From contig NZ_JAPNJW010000002.1 of the NCBI RefSeq assembly GCF_026626745.1, positions 2,008,151-2,072,150 of the forward strand: 64,000 bases of DNA, read 5' to 3'. This stretch comes from Nannocystis sp. RBIL2. Its GTDB lineage: Bacteria > Myxococcota_A > Polyangia > Nannocystales > Nannocystaceae. The notes below the pieces were generated by a model. The model was not told the origin of the DNA. It was given only the letters and a program-made list of their open reading frames with translations, and ran no database searches. The position numbers were made by a program, and so were the translations under genes. This document shows, one piece after another, positions 24,372 to 32,651 of this stretch (its first letter is position 1; each line of letters opens with the position of its first letter).

Positions 24372-27098
24372 CTACTCGACCACGATCGTCTCCTCCGCCA
24401 GGGCCAGCTCCGTCGGCCGCTCGGACAGCCAAAGACTCGGCGGGAGCCGGCGCAATACCCACACCATCGCCGACTCACCCAGACCGAGCGGCGACGGCAG
24501 CTTGAGCCCGAAAATCGCGCTGATCTGGTCGCCGAGGGTCGGCGGCGCGGGCACGTGACGCACCTCGCCCTCGCCGGGCTTCAGCTTGGCCTGCTCGCGG
24601 GCGTAGGCGACCGCCTCGTGCAGCCCGCCGTAGGCGTCGACCAGGCCGACCTCGAGGGCCCGGACCCCGCTCCACACCCGACCGCGGGCCAGCGCGTCGA
24701 CCTGCTCCGACGTCAGCTTGCGCGCCTTCGCCACCCGCGCCGTGAACTCCTGGTAGCTGGCGTCGACCCCGGCCTGCGCGGCCGCCCGCTCGTCCTCCGT
24801 GTACGGCTTGAACCACGTGTAAAGCCCGGCCCGGGCCCCGTAGTCGATCGACTCGACCTTCACGCCGAACTTCTCCAGCACCCCCGACACGTCGACCTTG
24901 GGCCGGAACACGCCGATGCTGCCCGTCTTGGTGGTCGCGTCGGCGAAGATGTAGCTGCCCGCGGTCGCCACGTAGTAACCGCCCGACGCCGCCACGTCGC
25001 CCATCGAGATGATGACCGGCTTGAGCTTGGCGACCCGCTCGAGCGCGCGGGCCATGTCGTCCGACGCCGCCACCGACCCGCCCGGGCTGTCGATGCGCAC
25101 CACCACCGCCTTGACCCGTCGGTCCTCGCGCAGGCGGTCGATCGCCCGCACCAGTGTGTCGCCGCCGGCCAGCACGCTGCCGACGATCGGCACCGTCAGG
25201 CTCGCGCCGTCGCTGATCGTGCCCTCGACGTGGACCACCGCGACCGCCGGACCTGGCCCGAAGGACATGTCATGCACCGGCAGCGTGCTCGGGCTGTGCA
25301 GCGACACCTTGCGCGACAGCCACTTCTCGAGCTCGCCCTCGAGCTCGTCGGCGTAGCCGACGGCGTCGATCATCCCCGCGCGCAGCGCCTGCTCGGCAGT
25401 GTGCGGCGCCGCGTCGATCCACTTCACCACCTGCTCCGGCGTCGTCTTGCGGCCCTTCGCCACCATCCGCACCACGTGGTTCCAGATGTCGGTCAGCAAG
25501 AGGCGCCGCTGCGCGTCCGACTCCGGCGTCGGCCCGGTGCGCTCCCACTGCTCGGGCCGCGACTTGTACTCGTACGCGCGCACGAACTCGGCCTTGGCCC
25601 CCAGGCGGCCGAGCAGCTCCGCGTAATAGAACACCTCCGAGCGCATGCCGACGATCGACAGCCGCGCCCCCGGGTGGAGGATCACCCGGTCCGCCGCGGT
25701 CGCCAGGAAGTAGTCCTTGAGCCCCGCGCCGCGCAGGTACACCGCCACCTTCCCGCCGCGCCCGCGCACCCGCAGCATGGCCTCGCGGATCTCCTCGATC
25801 TCGCCCCAGCCGTTGTTCGAGCCGTCGACCTCGAGCGCCACCACTGCGCGAGCGCCTCGCAGGTCCGCGACCTTGTCGAGCGCGTCGATCAGCCGGGTCG
25901 CCCCGCGGTCGCCCCCGTACTTGTCGACGTCGAAGCGCAGCGCCTCGAGCGGCGGCTGGGCCAGCGTCGGATAGCGCTCCGCCGACGCGCGCAGCTTGAA
26001 CGCCCCGCCCTGCGCCCCGAAGCCCTCGGCCCCGTTCGGCCCGAGCACCGGCGCCGCCGCCACGCCGATGTGGGTGAAGTCGAGCTCGAGCCCGACCATC
26101 GCCCGCAGCGCGTCGGTGGCCTCGCGCTGCCCGACGGTGTTGACGTAGTAGCGCTCGACCTCGCCGAACAGCCGCCAGCTCGCGCCGCCCGCCGCGATCC
26201 GCCCGCGCGGCGCGAGCACCGGGGTGTGGAACCGCGGGTCCGCGTTGGGCATCGGCACGATCCGCGCGCCGACCCCGAGCTCGAGCGAGCGCGAGCCCTT
26301 GATCGGCCGCACCGCGACCTCGGCGTCGAGTTCGAAGGGCTGTCGGCGGTCGAGGATGCCCGGGCGCGGCGGCTCGGGGATCCGCAGGTCCTGGCCCGCG
26401 CGCGGCGTGTTGATCGCCCGCGCCACCAGGCCCATCGCCACGTAGCGGCTCGGGCGGTACGCCAGCGACAGCTCGGCCTGGTGCAGCCGCTGCGCGTAGA
26501 GGTTGTGCTCCGACCACGTGCGCGCGTAGCTGATGCCGAGCGACAGCCCCGGCGCCCAGCGCATCAGCGGCACCGCGGCCGCCAGGGTCAACTTGTTGTA
26601 GTCGAGGTCGGCCGGGTACCAGTCGTCGCGGTACCACTCGACGAAGTCCTGGCTCGGCAGGCGGCCGCAGCCGAACGGGCACAGCCGCTGATAGCCTGCC
26701 CCGAGGGACAGGAAGGTGTCCGCCAGCTTCTGCCCGAACAGCTTGAGCTGCAGCGGCACCGCCACGAACACCCCGAAGCCGCCGCCGCGCCGCTGCGACG
26801 TCGCCCGCGTGTAGTTGCCCGCCAGCACCCCGCTGAAGCCGCGCAGGAAGCCCATCGCCGCCGGGTTGACCGCCACCGCCGCCGCGTCGGACTCGCCGGC
26901 CACGTGGCTCTGCGGCATGTCGATGTCGCGCAGCAACGAGCGACCCTCGCCCTCGCCGAACGGCGCCGGCTCGGGCGGCGCCGCCTCGGCCGTCGCCGCC
27001 AACGCGACGACCAACAGCGCGGCCGCGGGGCGAAGCACCGGCGACCTGCCGGCCGGTCGCTGCACCTGCAAACGGGTCGATCGAGAGCGAGCGGCCAT
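24372..27098 (-). CDS. sppA: second SppA-type peptidase with N-terminal barrel-like domain
   Basis: A 908-aa protein whose ATG overlaps the mutS2 stop by one base, so it is translationally coupled to it. A signal segment (RPAAALLVVALAATAEAAP) is followed by a strand-rich region with AAAVAVNPAAMGFLRGFSGVLAGNYTR and many aromatic-ended strands (about 60-370), similar in layout to the SppA at 16694. The S49 half has Lys512 in EYKSRPEQ and Ser705 in GDVAASGGYY, 193 residues apart. The pattern suggests a processive signal-peptide or membrane-peptide hydrolase tethered to an envelope barrel. A palindrome at 25252-25269 lies between the two S49 repeats and another at 26695-26712 in the barrel part. 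Confidence 0.85.
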   Translation of the reverse strand: MAARSRSTRLQVQRPAGRSPVLRPAAALLVVALAATAEAAPPEPAPFGEGEGRSLLRDIDMPQSHVAGESDAAAVAVNPAAMGFLRGFSGVLAGNYTRATSQRRGGGFGVFVAVPLQLKLFGQKLADTFLSLGAGYQRLCPFGCGRLPSQDFVEWYRDDWYPADLDYNKLTLAAAVPLMRWAPGLSLGISYARTWSEHNLYAQRLHQAELSLAYRPSRYVAMGLVARAINTPRAGQDLRIPEPPRPGILDRRQPFELDAEVAVRPIKGSRSLELGVGARIVPMPNADPRFHTPVLAPRGRIAAGGASWRLFGEVERYYVNTVGQREATDALRAMVGLELDFTHIGVAAAPVLGPNGAEGFGAQGGAFKLRASAERYPTLAQPPLEALRFDVDKYGGDRGATRLIDALDKVADLRGARAVVALEVDGSNNGWGEIEEIREAMLRVRGRGGKVAVYLRGAGLKDYFLATAADRVILHPGARLSIVGMRSEVFYYAELLGRLGAKAEFVRAYEYKSRPEQWERTGPTPESDAQRRLLLTDIWNHVVRMVAKGRKTTPEQVVKWIDAAPHTAEQALRAGMIDAVGYADELEGELEKWLSRKVSLHSPSTLPVHDMSFGPGPAVAVVHVEGTISDGASLTVPIVGSVLAGGDTLVRAIDRLREDRRVKAVVVRIDSPGGSVAASDDMARALERVAKLKPVIISMGDVAASGGYYVATAGSYIFADATTKTGSIGVFRPKVDVSGVLEKFGVKVESIDYGARAGLYTWFKPYTEDERAAAQAGVDASYQEFTARVAKARKLTSEQVDALARGRVWSGVRALEVGLVDAYGGLHEAVAYAREQAKLKPGEGEVRHVPAPPTLGDQISAIFGLKLPSPLGLGESAMVWVLRRLPPSLWLSERPTELALAEETIVVE
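25252..25269. repeat. dispersed palindrome CCTGGCC-cgaa-GGACATG
   Basis: Copy located at the junction between the two S49 repeats of the second SppA, translated as HDMSFGPGP. Confidence 0.55.
26695..26712. repeat. dispersed palindrome CCTGCCC-cgag-GGACAGG
   Basis: Seven-base arms with one mismatch, translated within the barrel-like part of the second SppA. Confidence 0.5.
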
Positions 27099-29749
27099 CA
27101 CGGCTGCACCCATACCACGGTCACGCCCTCGCCGCCCTCCTGCTGCATGCCCGGGCGAGTGCGGTGGATGAACGGCTGCTCGGCCAGGTGCTCGCGCACC
27201 GCCTTGCGCAAGGCCCCGGTGCCGTGCCCGTGGATCACCACCACCACCTCGAGGTCCCGCTGCATCGCCTCGTCGAGGAAGCGGTCGATCGCCCGCAGCG
27301 CGTCGTCGGCCCGCGCCCCGCGGACATCCACGCTGTTGTCGATGCCGACCTCGATCGCCGCCGCGCCCTCGCCGAAGTGCTTGCCCGCGGTCGACGGCAT
27401 CGCGTCCGGCACCTCCCAGCGGTGGATCGCCGCCGCCACGCCCGGCTTCACCTTCGCCCGCGTGCGCGTCGGCGCCCGCAGCGAGCGCAGCTCCGACAGC
27501 GGCACCGTCGTCTTCAGCGCCTCGACCTGCACCACCGCGCGCTCGCCCTTCACCGCCAGCACCTCGCCCTCCTTGCCGAGCGACACCACCATCACCCGGT
27601 CGCCCGGGCTCAGCTGCACCGGCGGCTCGCCCGGCGCCTTGGCGGCCGGCTCGCGCCGCTCCGCCAGCTGCTCGCGCCCGGCCTGCAGCCCCTCCTTGGC
27701 AGTTCCCAGGGCCACGTCGATCTTGCCCTCCTTCTCCGCCTTTCGCACCGACTTGCGCAGCTCCGCCACCTCCGCGTGCAGCGCCCGCAGCTCCGCCGAC
27801 GCCGCGTCGTACGCCTTCTGCTTGCGGCTCTTCGCCTGCTCGAGCGCCGCGGCCTCGCGCTTCGCCACCTCTTGATTGCGCCGGCGCAGCTCGGCCCGCT
27901 CGCGGTCGACCGCCTGCCGCGTCGAGATCAACCGGTCGCGCTCCGCCACCACTTCTTGAAGCAGTTGATCGACGCGCAGCCGGCCCTCGTCCATCAGCCC
28001 CTGGGCCACCTGCAGCACCGGCTCCGGCAGGCCCAGGCGGCGCGCCACCGTCAACGCGCTCGACGGCCCCGGCACCCCGATCAGCAGGCGGAACGTCGGC
28101 AGCAGCTTCTCGAGGTCGAAGCCCACCGACGCGTTGACGAAGCGCCCGGGGAACCGCTGCGCCAGCAGCTTGAGCCGCTCGTAGTGCGTCGTCGTCACCA
28201 CCGTCCCGCCGGCCTCCGTCAGCGCCAGCAGGATGGCCTCGGCCAGCGCCGCGCCCTGCTCCGGATCGGTGCCGACCGCGATCTCGTCGAGCATCACCAG
28301 CGTCCCGCCGTGCAGGGCCTGCGCCGCCGCCAGCGCCGCGCACACGTGCTGCATGTGCGCCGAGAACGTGCTGAGGTTGGCCGCGATCGACTGGTCGTCG
28401 CCGACGTCCGTCACGATCGCCCGCACCAGCGGCAGCCTCGCCGGCCGCCGCGTCGGCAAGCGCAACCCAGCCTGCGCCATCAGGGCGCACAGCCCCAACG
28501 TCTTCAGGGCCACCGTCTTGCCGCCCGCGTTGGGCCCGCTGATCACCAGCGCCGAGCCGACCTCGAGCACGATGTCGTTGGGCACCACCTCGACGCCCGA
28601 CAGCACCATCAACGGGTGACGCGCGGCGATCAGCTCGAAGCGCCCCATCGCCTCCTCGTCCTCGCTCGCGGTCGCAGCTCCGACCTCGGGCGCGAGGCCG
28701 TGGTACGCGTCGGCGAAGCGCAACCGCGCGTGGATCGCATCGAGCGCGATCAGCTGCAGTTGATTGCCGCGCAGCTGCGCGTGCGCCTGCCCCACGCTGC
28801 GGCTCAGCTGCTCGAGCACCCGCCGCTCCTCGGCCGCCGCTTGCATCTGCGCCGCGCGCAGCGAGTTGTTCTCCTCGATCAGCTCCGACGGCTCGACGAA
28901 CAGCGTCTGCCCGGTCGCGCTGCTGTCGTGGATGATGCCGGTCAGCGAGCCGCGGCGGGAGAACGCGTCGGCGCGGACCGGCAGCACGATCCTCCCCTCG
29001 CGCTCGGTGTAGTACGAGTCCTGCAGCACCTCGGACACACCTGTCTGTTTGACCAGGCGACTGGCCGCCTTCATCAGCGACGCCTTCAGCTCGCGCACGC
29101 GTTGCCGGGCCTTCTGCAGGCCGGGGCTCGCGCCGTCGACCACCCACGGCTCGCCTTCGGGGCCGTCGGGGGCGATCGATCGGCCGAGCGCCGCCGCAAG
29201 ATCGCGCTGGGGGTGGAGCTCCCCGATGCGCGTCGCCAGCGTCAGCACCCCGGGATCGCTCGCGTACCCGCGCTCGGCCGCGACCGCCGCGTGCAGATCC
29301 ACGCACAGCTTCACCGCCTGCAATTGGCGCAGGGCTGCGAGCAGTTCTGCGGGCAGAAGCATCACCCCGCGGCTGGCGCGCACCACGGCATCAGAGATGT
29401 CGGTCAAAGCCCCCAGCGCGTCCGCCAGATTGCCGGGGACCCCGGACTCGCGGGTCAGCGAGGCCTGCACCGCCAGGATCGCTTGCAGCCCGTCCTGCTC
29501 GGCGAGCAGCGTTCGCACCTGCGCCGGCTCGGACGTCCGCCGCAGCACCGGCGCCGCGTCGGGCTCGTACTGCTTCTGGGCCAGCTCCGCCGCCACCTCG
29601 GCCTGCAGCAGCGAGCGGGCCATCGGGGTGCGCAGGTGTTCGGCGAGGCGCTCGCACAGGAGCGGCCAGCCCAGGTGTACGAGCACCGAGCGGCTGTTCG
29701 GCGACCGCGTGGCGGTCTTAGTGGATCGCGAATTGTCCTGGCCGTTCAC
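27098..29749 (-). CDS. mutS2: MutS2-family ATPase/Smr endonuclease
   Basis: An 883-aa protein starting at the GTG 8 bases after a TAAAAT hexamer. Clamp and lever helices (about 190-330) lead to the MutS ATPase with Walker A GPNAGGKT, the ST/Walker B region VMLDEIAVGTDPEQG and TTTHYERLK. A long coiled coil (about 530-680, Arg/Glu-rich) and a KOW-like segment (SPGDRVMVVSLGKEGEV) follow, and the C-terminus is an Smr domain (VDVRGARADDAL, IHGHGTGALRKAV). Known members act on stalled or collided ribosomes and on recombination intermediates. Length and domain order are typical. It is co-transcribed with the downstream SppA gene. Confidence 0.95.
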   Translation of the reverse strand: MNGQDNSRSTKTATRSPNSRSVLVHLGWPLLCERLAEHLRTPMARSLLQAEVAAELAQKQYEPDAAPVLRRTSEPAQVRTLLAEQDGLQAILAVQASLTRESGVPGNLADALGALTDISDAVVRASRGVMLLPAELLAALRQLQAVKLCVDLHAAVAAERGYASDPGVLTLATRIGELHPQRDLAAALGRSIAPDGPEGEPWVVDGASPGLQKARQRVRELKASLMKAASRLVKQTGVSEVLQDSYYTEREGRIVLPVRADAFSRRGSLTGIIHDSSATGQTLFVEPSELIEENNSLRAAQMQAAAEERRVLEQLSRSVGQAHAQLRGNQLQLIALDAIHARLRFADAYHGLAPEVGAATASEDEEAMGRFELIAARHPLMVLSGVEVVPNDIVLEVGSALVISGPNAGGKTVALKTLGLCALMAQAGLRLPTRRPARLPLVRAIVTDVGDDQSIAANLSTFSAHMQHVCAALAAAQALHGGTLVMLDEIAVGTDPEQGAALAEAILLALTEAGGTVVTTTHYERLKLLAQRFPGRFVNASVGFDLEKLLPTFRLLIGVPGPSSALTVARRLGLPEPVLQVAQGLMDEGRLRVDQLLQEVVAERDRLISTRQAVDRERAELRRRNQEVAKREAAALEQAKSRKQKAYDAASAELRALHAEVAELRKSVRKAEKEGKIDVALGTAKEGLQAGREQLAERREPAAKAPGEPPVQLSPGDRVMVVSLGKEGEVLAVKGERAVVQVEALKTTVPLSELRSLRAPTRTRAKVKPGVAAAIHRWEVPDAMPSTAGKHFGEGAAAIEVGIDNSVDVRGARADDALRAIDRFLDEAMQRDLEVVVVIHGHGTGALRKAVREHLAEQPFIHRTRPGMQQEGGEGVTVVWVQP

Positions 29750-29757
29750 GGCCGCGG

Positions 29758-29763
29758 ATTTTA
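29758..29763 (-). promoter_or_regulatory. -10-like hexamer TAAAAT for mutS2
   Basis: On the minus strand TAAAAT ends 8 bases before the mutS2 GTG, implying a leaderless transcript. It lies in the divergent region shared with the antiporter operon. Confidence 0.5.
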
Positions 29764-29937
29764 GCCCCGTTCGCCGGCGGGGACTTCCATGCGTGCGTCG
29801 CTTGCGAACGCCGTGCGCCTGAAATCGCCCGCCGCTCGGCGCGCGGCATCGGCGACCTGTCGCCCGCGACACGTCTTGCCTGCCGCGAATTTTCGACTAG
29901 GCACGCATGGCGCAAACGGGATAGGGTACGTTACCCG

Positions 29938-30414
29938 ATGATGCGCGCCTTATCGCTTGTCATCCTCCTGGCCGGTTACTGGGCGCTGCTGTCCGGACAG
30001 TTCCACAACACCTTTCTCATCACCTGCGGCGTCGTCTGCATCGCCTTCGTGGTGTGGATGGCGAGCCGGATGGGGCTCGTCGACGACGAGGGCGCCCCCG
30101 CGCGCTACTACGTGGGTCTGCTGCTGTACGTCCCCTACATCATTTGGCAGGTCCTCCTCGCCAACTGGGACGTGCTGAAGCGGATCTGGGCCGCCGACAT
30201 GCCCATCGATCCCCGCCTCACGCGGATCGCCTACAGCACCCGCGCCGGCTTCGTCACCGTCACCTACGCCAACTCGATCACCCTCACGCCGGGCACCGTG
30301 ACCATGCAGGTGACCCAGACGGAGATGCTGATCCACTCGCTCACCAAGGAGGGCGAGGACAGCCTGATCGAGGGTGACATGGAGCGCCACTGCAAGCGCC
30401 TGGAGGGCGGTTGA
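29938..30414 (+). CDS. mrpE: cation/proton antiporter subunit E (MrpE/MnhE)
   Basis: A 158-aa membrane protein with two or three N-terminal helices and the family segment LLYVPYIIWQVLLANWDVLKRI, followed by a soluble domain with VTYANSITLTPGTVTMQV, a hallmark of MrpE. A second ATG at 29941 is equally possible. Upstream, TAGGGT (29922-29927) or TACGTT (29927-29932) could be the operon's -10 element. This is the first gene of a nine-gene, tightly overlapping operon; its stop overlaps the mrpF start. The family role is assembly or stability of the Mrp complex. Confidence 0.92.
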   Translation: MMRALSLVILLAGYWALLSGQFHNTFLITCGVVCIAFVVWMASRMGLVDDEGAPARYYVGLLLYVPYIIWQVLLANWDVLKRIWAADMPIDPRLTRIAYSTRAGFVTVTYANSITLTPGTVTMQVTQTEMLIHSLTKEGEDSLIEGDMERHCKRLEGG

Positions 30415-30677
30415 TGTCCACGATCTACTTGATCACCGCCGTCGTCCTGATCGTCGGCGCCTTCATGCTGCTCTACCGCGCGCTGGCCGGCCCGACGGTC
30501 TACGACACGATCCTCGCCACCAACGCGATCGGCACCAAGACGATCGTGTTCGTCACCCTGCTCGGTTACATCAGCGGCCGGACCGAGTTCATCGACATGG
30601 CGATCATCTACGCGCTGATCACCTTCATCACCACGATCGCGATCCTCAAGTACATCGAGAAAGGTCGGCTCGACTAG
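30414..30677 (+). CDS. mrpF: cation/proton antiporter subunit F (MrpF/MnhF)
   Basis: An 87-aa three-helix protein. The ATG at 30414 overlaps the mrpE stop. Family features: ALAGPTVYDTILATNAIGTKTI in the second helix region and the short polar tail after ITFITTIAILKYIEKG. A TTG three bases earlier is a less likely start. Confidence 0.92.
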   Translation: MSTIYLITAVVLIVGAFMLLYRALAGPTVYDTILATNAIGTKTIVFVTLLGYISGRTEFIDMAIIYALITFITTIAILKYIEKGRLD

Positions 30678-30679
30678 CC

Positions 30680-30991
30680 ATGCACTGGAACGAAGTCGTC
30701 TGTACCGTCCTGCTCGCGCTCGGCTGCGTCATCAGCTTCTCCGGCTCCTACGGCGTCCTCAAGTTCCCCGACTTCTACGCGCGCCTGCACGCGGCCGGCA
30801 AGACCGACTCGCTGGCCCAGGTGCTCATCCTGCTGGGCCTCGTGTTCGTCACGCCCGACGTGCTGACCCAGGTCAAGCTGATGATGGTCGCCTTCATCCT
30901 CCTGATCGTCGCCCCGACCGCCACCTTCGCCATCACCAAGGCCGCGCACCTCGACGGCCTGCGCCCGTGGACGCGAGGAGGCGGCCAGTGA
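30680..30991 (+). CDS. mrpG: cation/proton antiporter subunit G (MrpG/MnhG)
   Basis: A 103-aa three-helix protein with the MrpG signature FPDFYARLHAAGKTDSLAQVLILLG. It starts 2 bases after mrpF and its TGA overlaps the next GTG. Confidence 0.93.
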   Translation: MHWNEVVCTVLLALGCVISFSGSYGVLKFPDFYARLHAAGKTDSLAQVLILLGLVFVTPDVLTQVKLMMVAFILLIVAPTATFAITKAAHLDGLRPWTRGGGQ

Positions 30992-32196
30992 CCGCAGTCG
31001 TCATCATCGACGCCCTCCTCCTCCTGCTCGTCACCGCCACCGCGGTGGCGATCGTCGAGGTCCGCAGCCTCTACGCCTCCTCGATCCTCACCGGCATCTA
31101 CAGCCTCTTGATGGCGCTGGTTTGGGTCAACATGCACTCGATGGACGTCTCGTTCACCGAGGCGGCCGTCGGCGGCGGCATCAGCACGATCCTCCTGATC
31201 GGCACCATCGTCCACGTCGGGCGCGAGGAGAAGCCGATCAAGAAGCGGCTCCACCTCCCGGCCCTCATCTTCACCGCGTTGACGGGCGCCGCGCTGATCT
31301 ACGGCACCCTCGACATGCCGCGCTTCGGCGACCCCGCCGCGCCGATCCACCACTACCGCGTGCCGGAGATGATGGCCCAGACAGTCGGCTTCGTGAACGG
31401 CACGCCGGGCAAGCAGAAGCCGCCCGAGGGCTTCGACCTCGAGCGCTACCGCCGGTTCGACGGCCGCGTCGCCGGGCCCATCCCCGCCGACCCCAAGGAC
31501 ACCGCCTGGCGCGAGAAGTCGATCCTGCAGACCTACGGCCTGATGGTCCCGCAGGTCCGCGCGGCGCACGAGCCGCACGCCGAGGAGGGTCATCACCTCC
31601 ACCCGCCCGACGACTTCAACGGCCACGTCCCGAACTCGGTCACCTCGCTGCTCGCGGCCTACCGCGGCTACGACACCATGTTCGAGACCACCGTCATCTT
31701 CACCGCCGGCGTCAGCCTGATCCTCCTGCTGCGCCGGCCGCGGCGCGAGGGCTACCTGCAGCCCGGCGCAGTGATGAGCGACCAGGTCATCCTCCGCGTC
31801 GTCACCAAGCTGTCGATCCCCTTCATCCTGATCTTCGGCTTCTACGTCATCACCCACGGCGAGCTCGGCCCCGGCGGCGGCTTCCAGGGCGGCGTGGTGC
31901 TGGCGACCGCGTTCATCCTCTACGCGCTGATCTTCGGCCGCGCCGCGCTCTACCGCGTGGTCCCGCCGCCGGTCAGCGACATCCTCGCCGGCGTGGGCGT
32001 GCTGATCTACAGCGGCACGGGCGCGGTCTGCATGCTGCTGGGCGGCAAGTTCCTCGACTACTCGATGCTCAACAAGGAGCTGCCGGGCGACGGCGAGTCG
32101 CTGGGGATGACCCTCGTCGAGTACGGCGTCGGCATCACCGTCAGCATGGTCATGCTCACGATCTTCAATCAGCTCGCGGAGGAGCGCTCCACGTGA
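30988..32196 (+). CDS. mrpB: MbhD/MbhE (DUF4040) - MnhB fusion subunit
   Basis: A 402-aa protein from the GTG at 30988, which has GAGGAGG 7-13 bases upstream. The N-terminal third carries a DUF4040/MbhD-like pair of helices (SLYASSILTGIYSLLMALVWV, FTEAAVGGGISTILLIGTIVHVG); then a soluble stretch with a His/Glu-rich segment (about 130-220); the C-terminal part is MnhB (ILIFGFYVITHGELGPGGGFQGGVVLATAFIL). In Bacillus these first domains are the C-terminal part of MrpA; here they are split off and fused to MrpB, an arrangement found in Mbh/Mbs-like and some proteobacterial complexes. The soluble insert may be extracytoplasmic. Confidence 0.85.
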   Translation: MTAVVIIDALLLLLVTATAVAIVEVRSLYASSILTGIYSLLMALVWVNMHSMDVSFTEAAVGGGISTILLIGTIVHVGREEKPIKKRLHLPALIFTALTGAALIYGTLDMPRFGDPAAPIHHYRVPEMMAQTVGFVNGTPGKQKPPEGFDLERYRRFDGRVAGPIPADPKDTAWREKSILQTYGLMVPQVRAAHEPHAEEGHHLHPPDDFNGHVPNSVTSLLAAYRGYDTMFETTVIFTAGVSLILLLRRPRREGYLQPGAVMSDQVILRVVTKLSIPFILIFGFYVITHGELGPGGGFQGGVVLATAFILYALIFGRAALYRVVPPPVSDILAGVGVLIYSGTGAVCMLLGGKFLDYSMLNKELPGDGESLGMTLVEYGVGITVSMVMLTIFNQLAEERST

Positions 32197-32651
32197 CCGG
32201 TGCTCTCGGGATCTACAACTACTGGATCTACGTCGTCTTGATGATGATCGGGCTCTACGGCGTGATCGCCAAGCCCAACCTGATCAAGCAGGCGATCGCG
32301 CTGGGCCTGTTCCAGACGGGGATCTTCCTCTACTACATCTCGATGGCGGTGATCGACGGCGGCACCGCGCCGGTGTGGACCACCATCCTCGACGGGGCCC
32401 AGAAGTACGAGGGCCCCTACGACAACCCGCTGCCGCACGTCCTGATCCTGACGGCCATCGTCGTCAGCGTCAGCGTCCTCGCGGTCGCGCTGGCGCTCAT
32501 CATCAACATCAAGCGCACCTACGGCACCATCGAGTACGACGAGATCGAGGCGATGGACCAGGCCGACAAGCGCGCCGACTACCAGCGCGGCCAGGTCACC
32601 GACGCCGCCGACGACGTCGAGCACAAGCTGGAGGGGCATCACCATGCTTGA
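32193..32651 (+). CDS. mrpC: cation/proton antiporter subunit C (MrpC/NuoK-like)
   Basis: A 152-aa protein with three helices and the NuoK/MrpC pattern (IAKPNLIKQAIALGLFQTGIFL, then PLPHVLILTAIVVSVSVLAVALAL). It is longer than the usual 110-120 aa because of an acidic, His-ended C-terminal tail. The GTG start overlaps the previous stop. Confidence 0.9.
   Translation: MTGALGIYNYWIYVVLMMIGLYGVIAKPNLIKQAIALGLFQTGIFLYYISMAVIDGGTAPVWTTILDGAQKYEGPYDNPLPHVLILTAIVVSVSVLAVALALIINIKRTYGTIEYDEIEAMDQADKRADYQRGQVTDAADDVEHKLEGHHHA

Noticed and set aside
20069..24478. Very long minus-strand open frame (over 1400 codons) opposite the M16 peptidase gene
   Set aside because: It is a shadow: the plus strand carries a clear M16 protein with HxxEH motif, and the minus reading is Gly/Ala/Val/Glu/Asp-biased low-complexity text without any domain.
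27164..29764. Long plus-strand frame opposite mutS2
   Set aside because: Rich in Arg/His/Gln/Leu with no motifs; mutS2 on the other strand is unmistakable.
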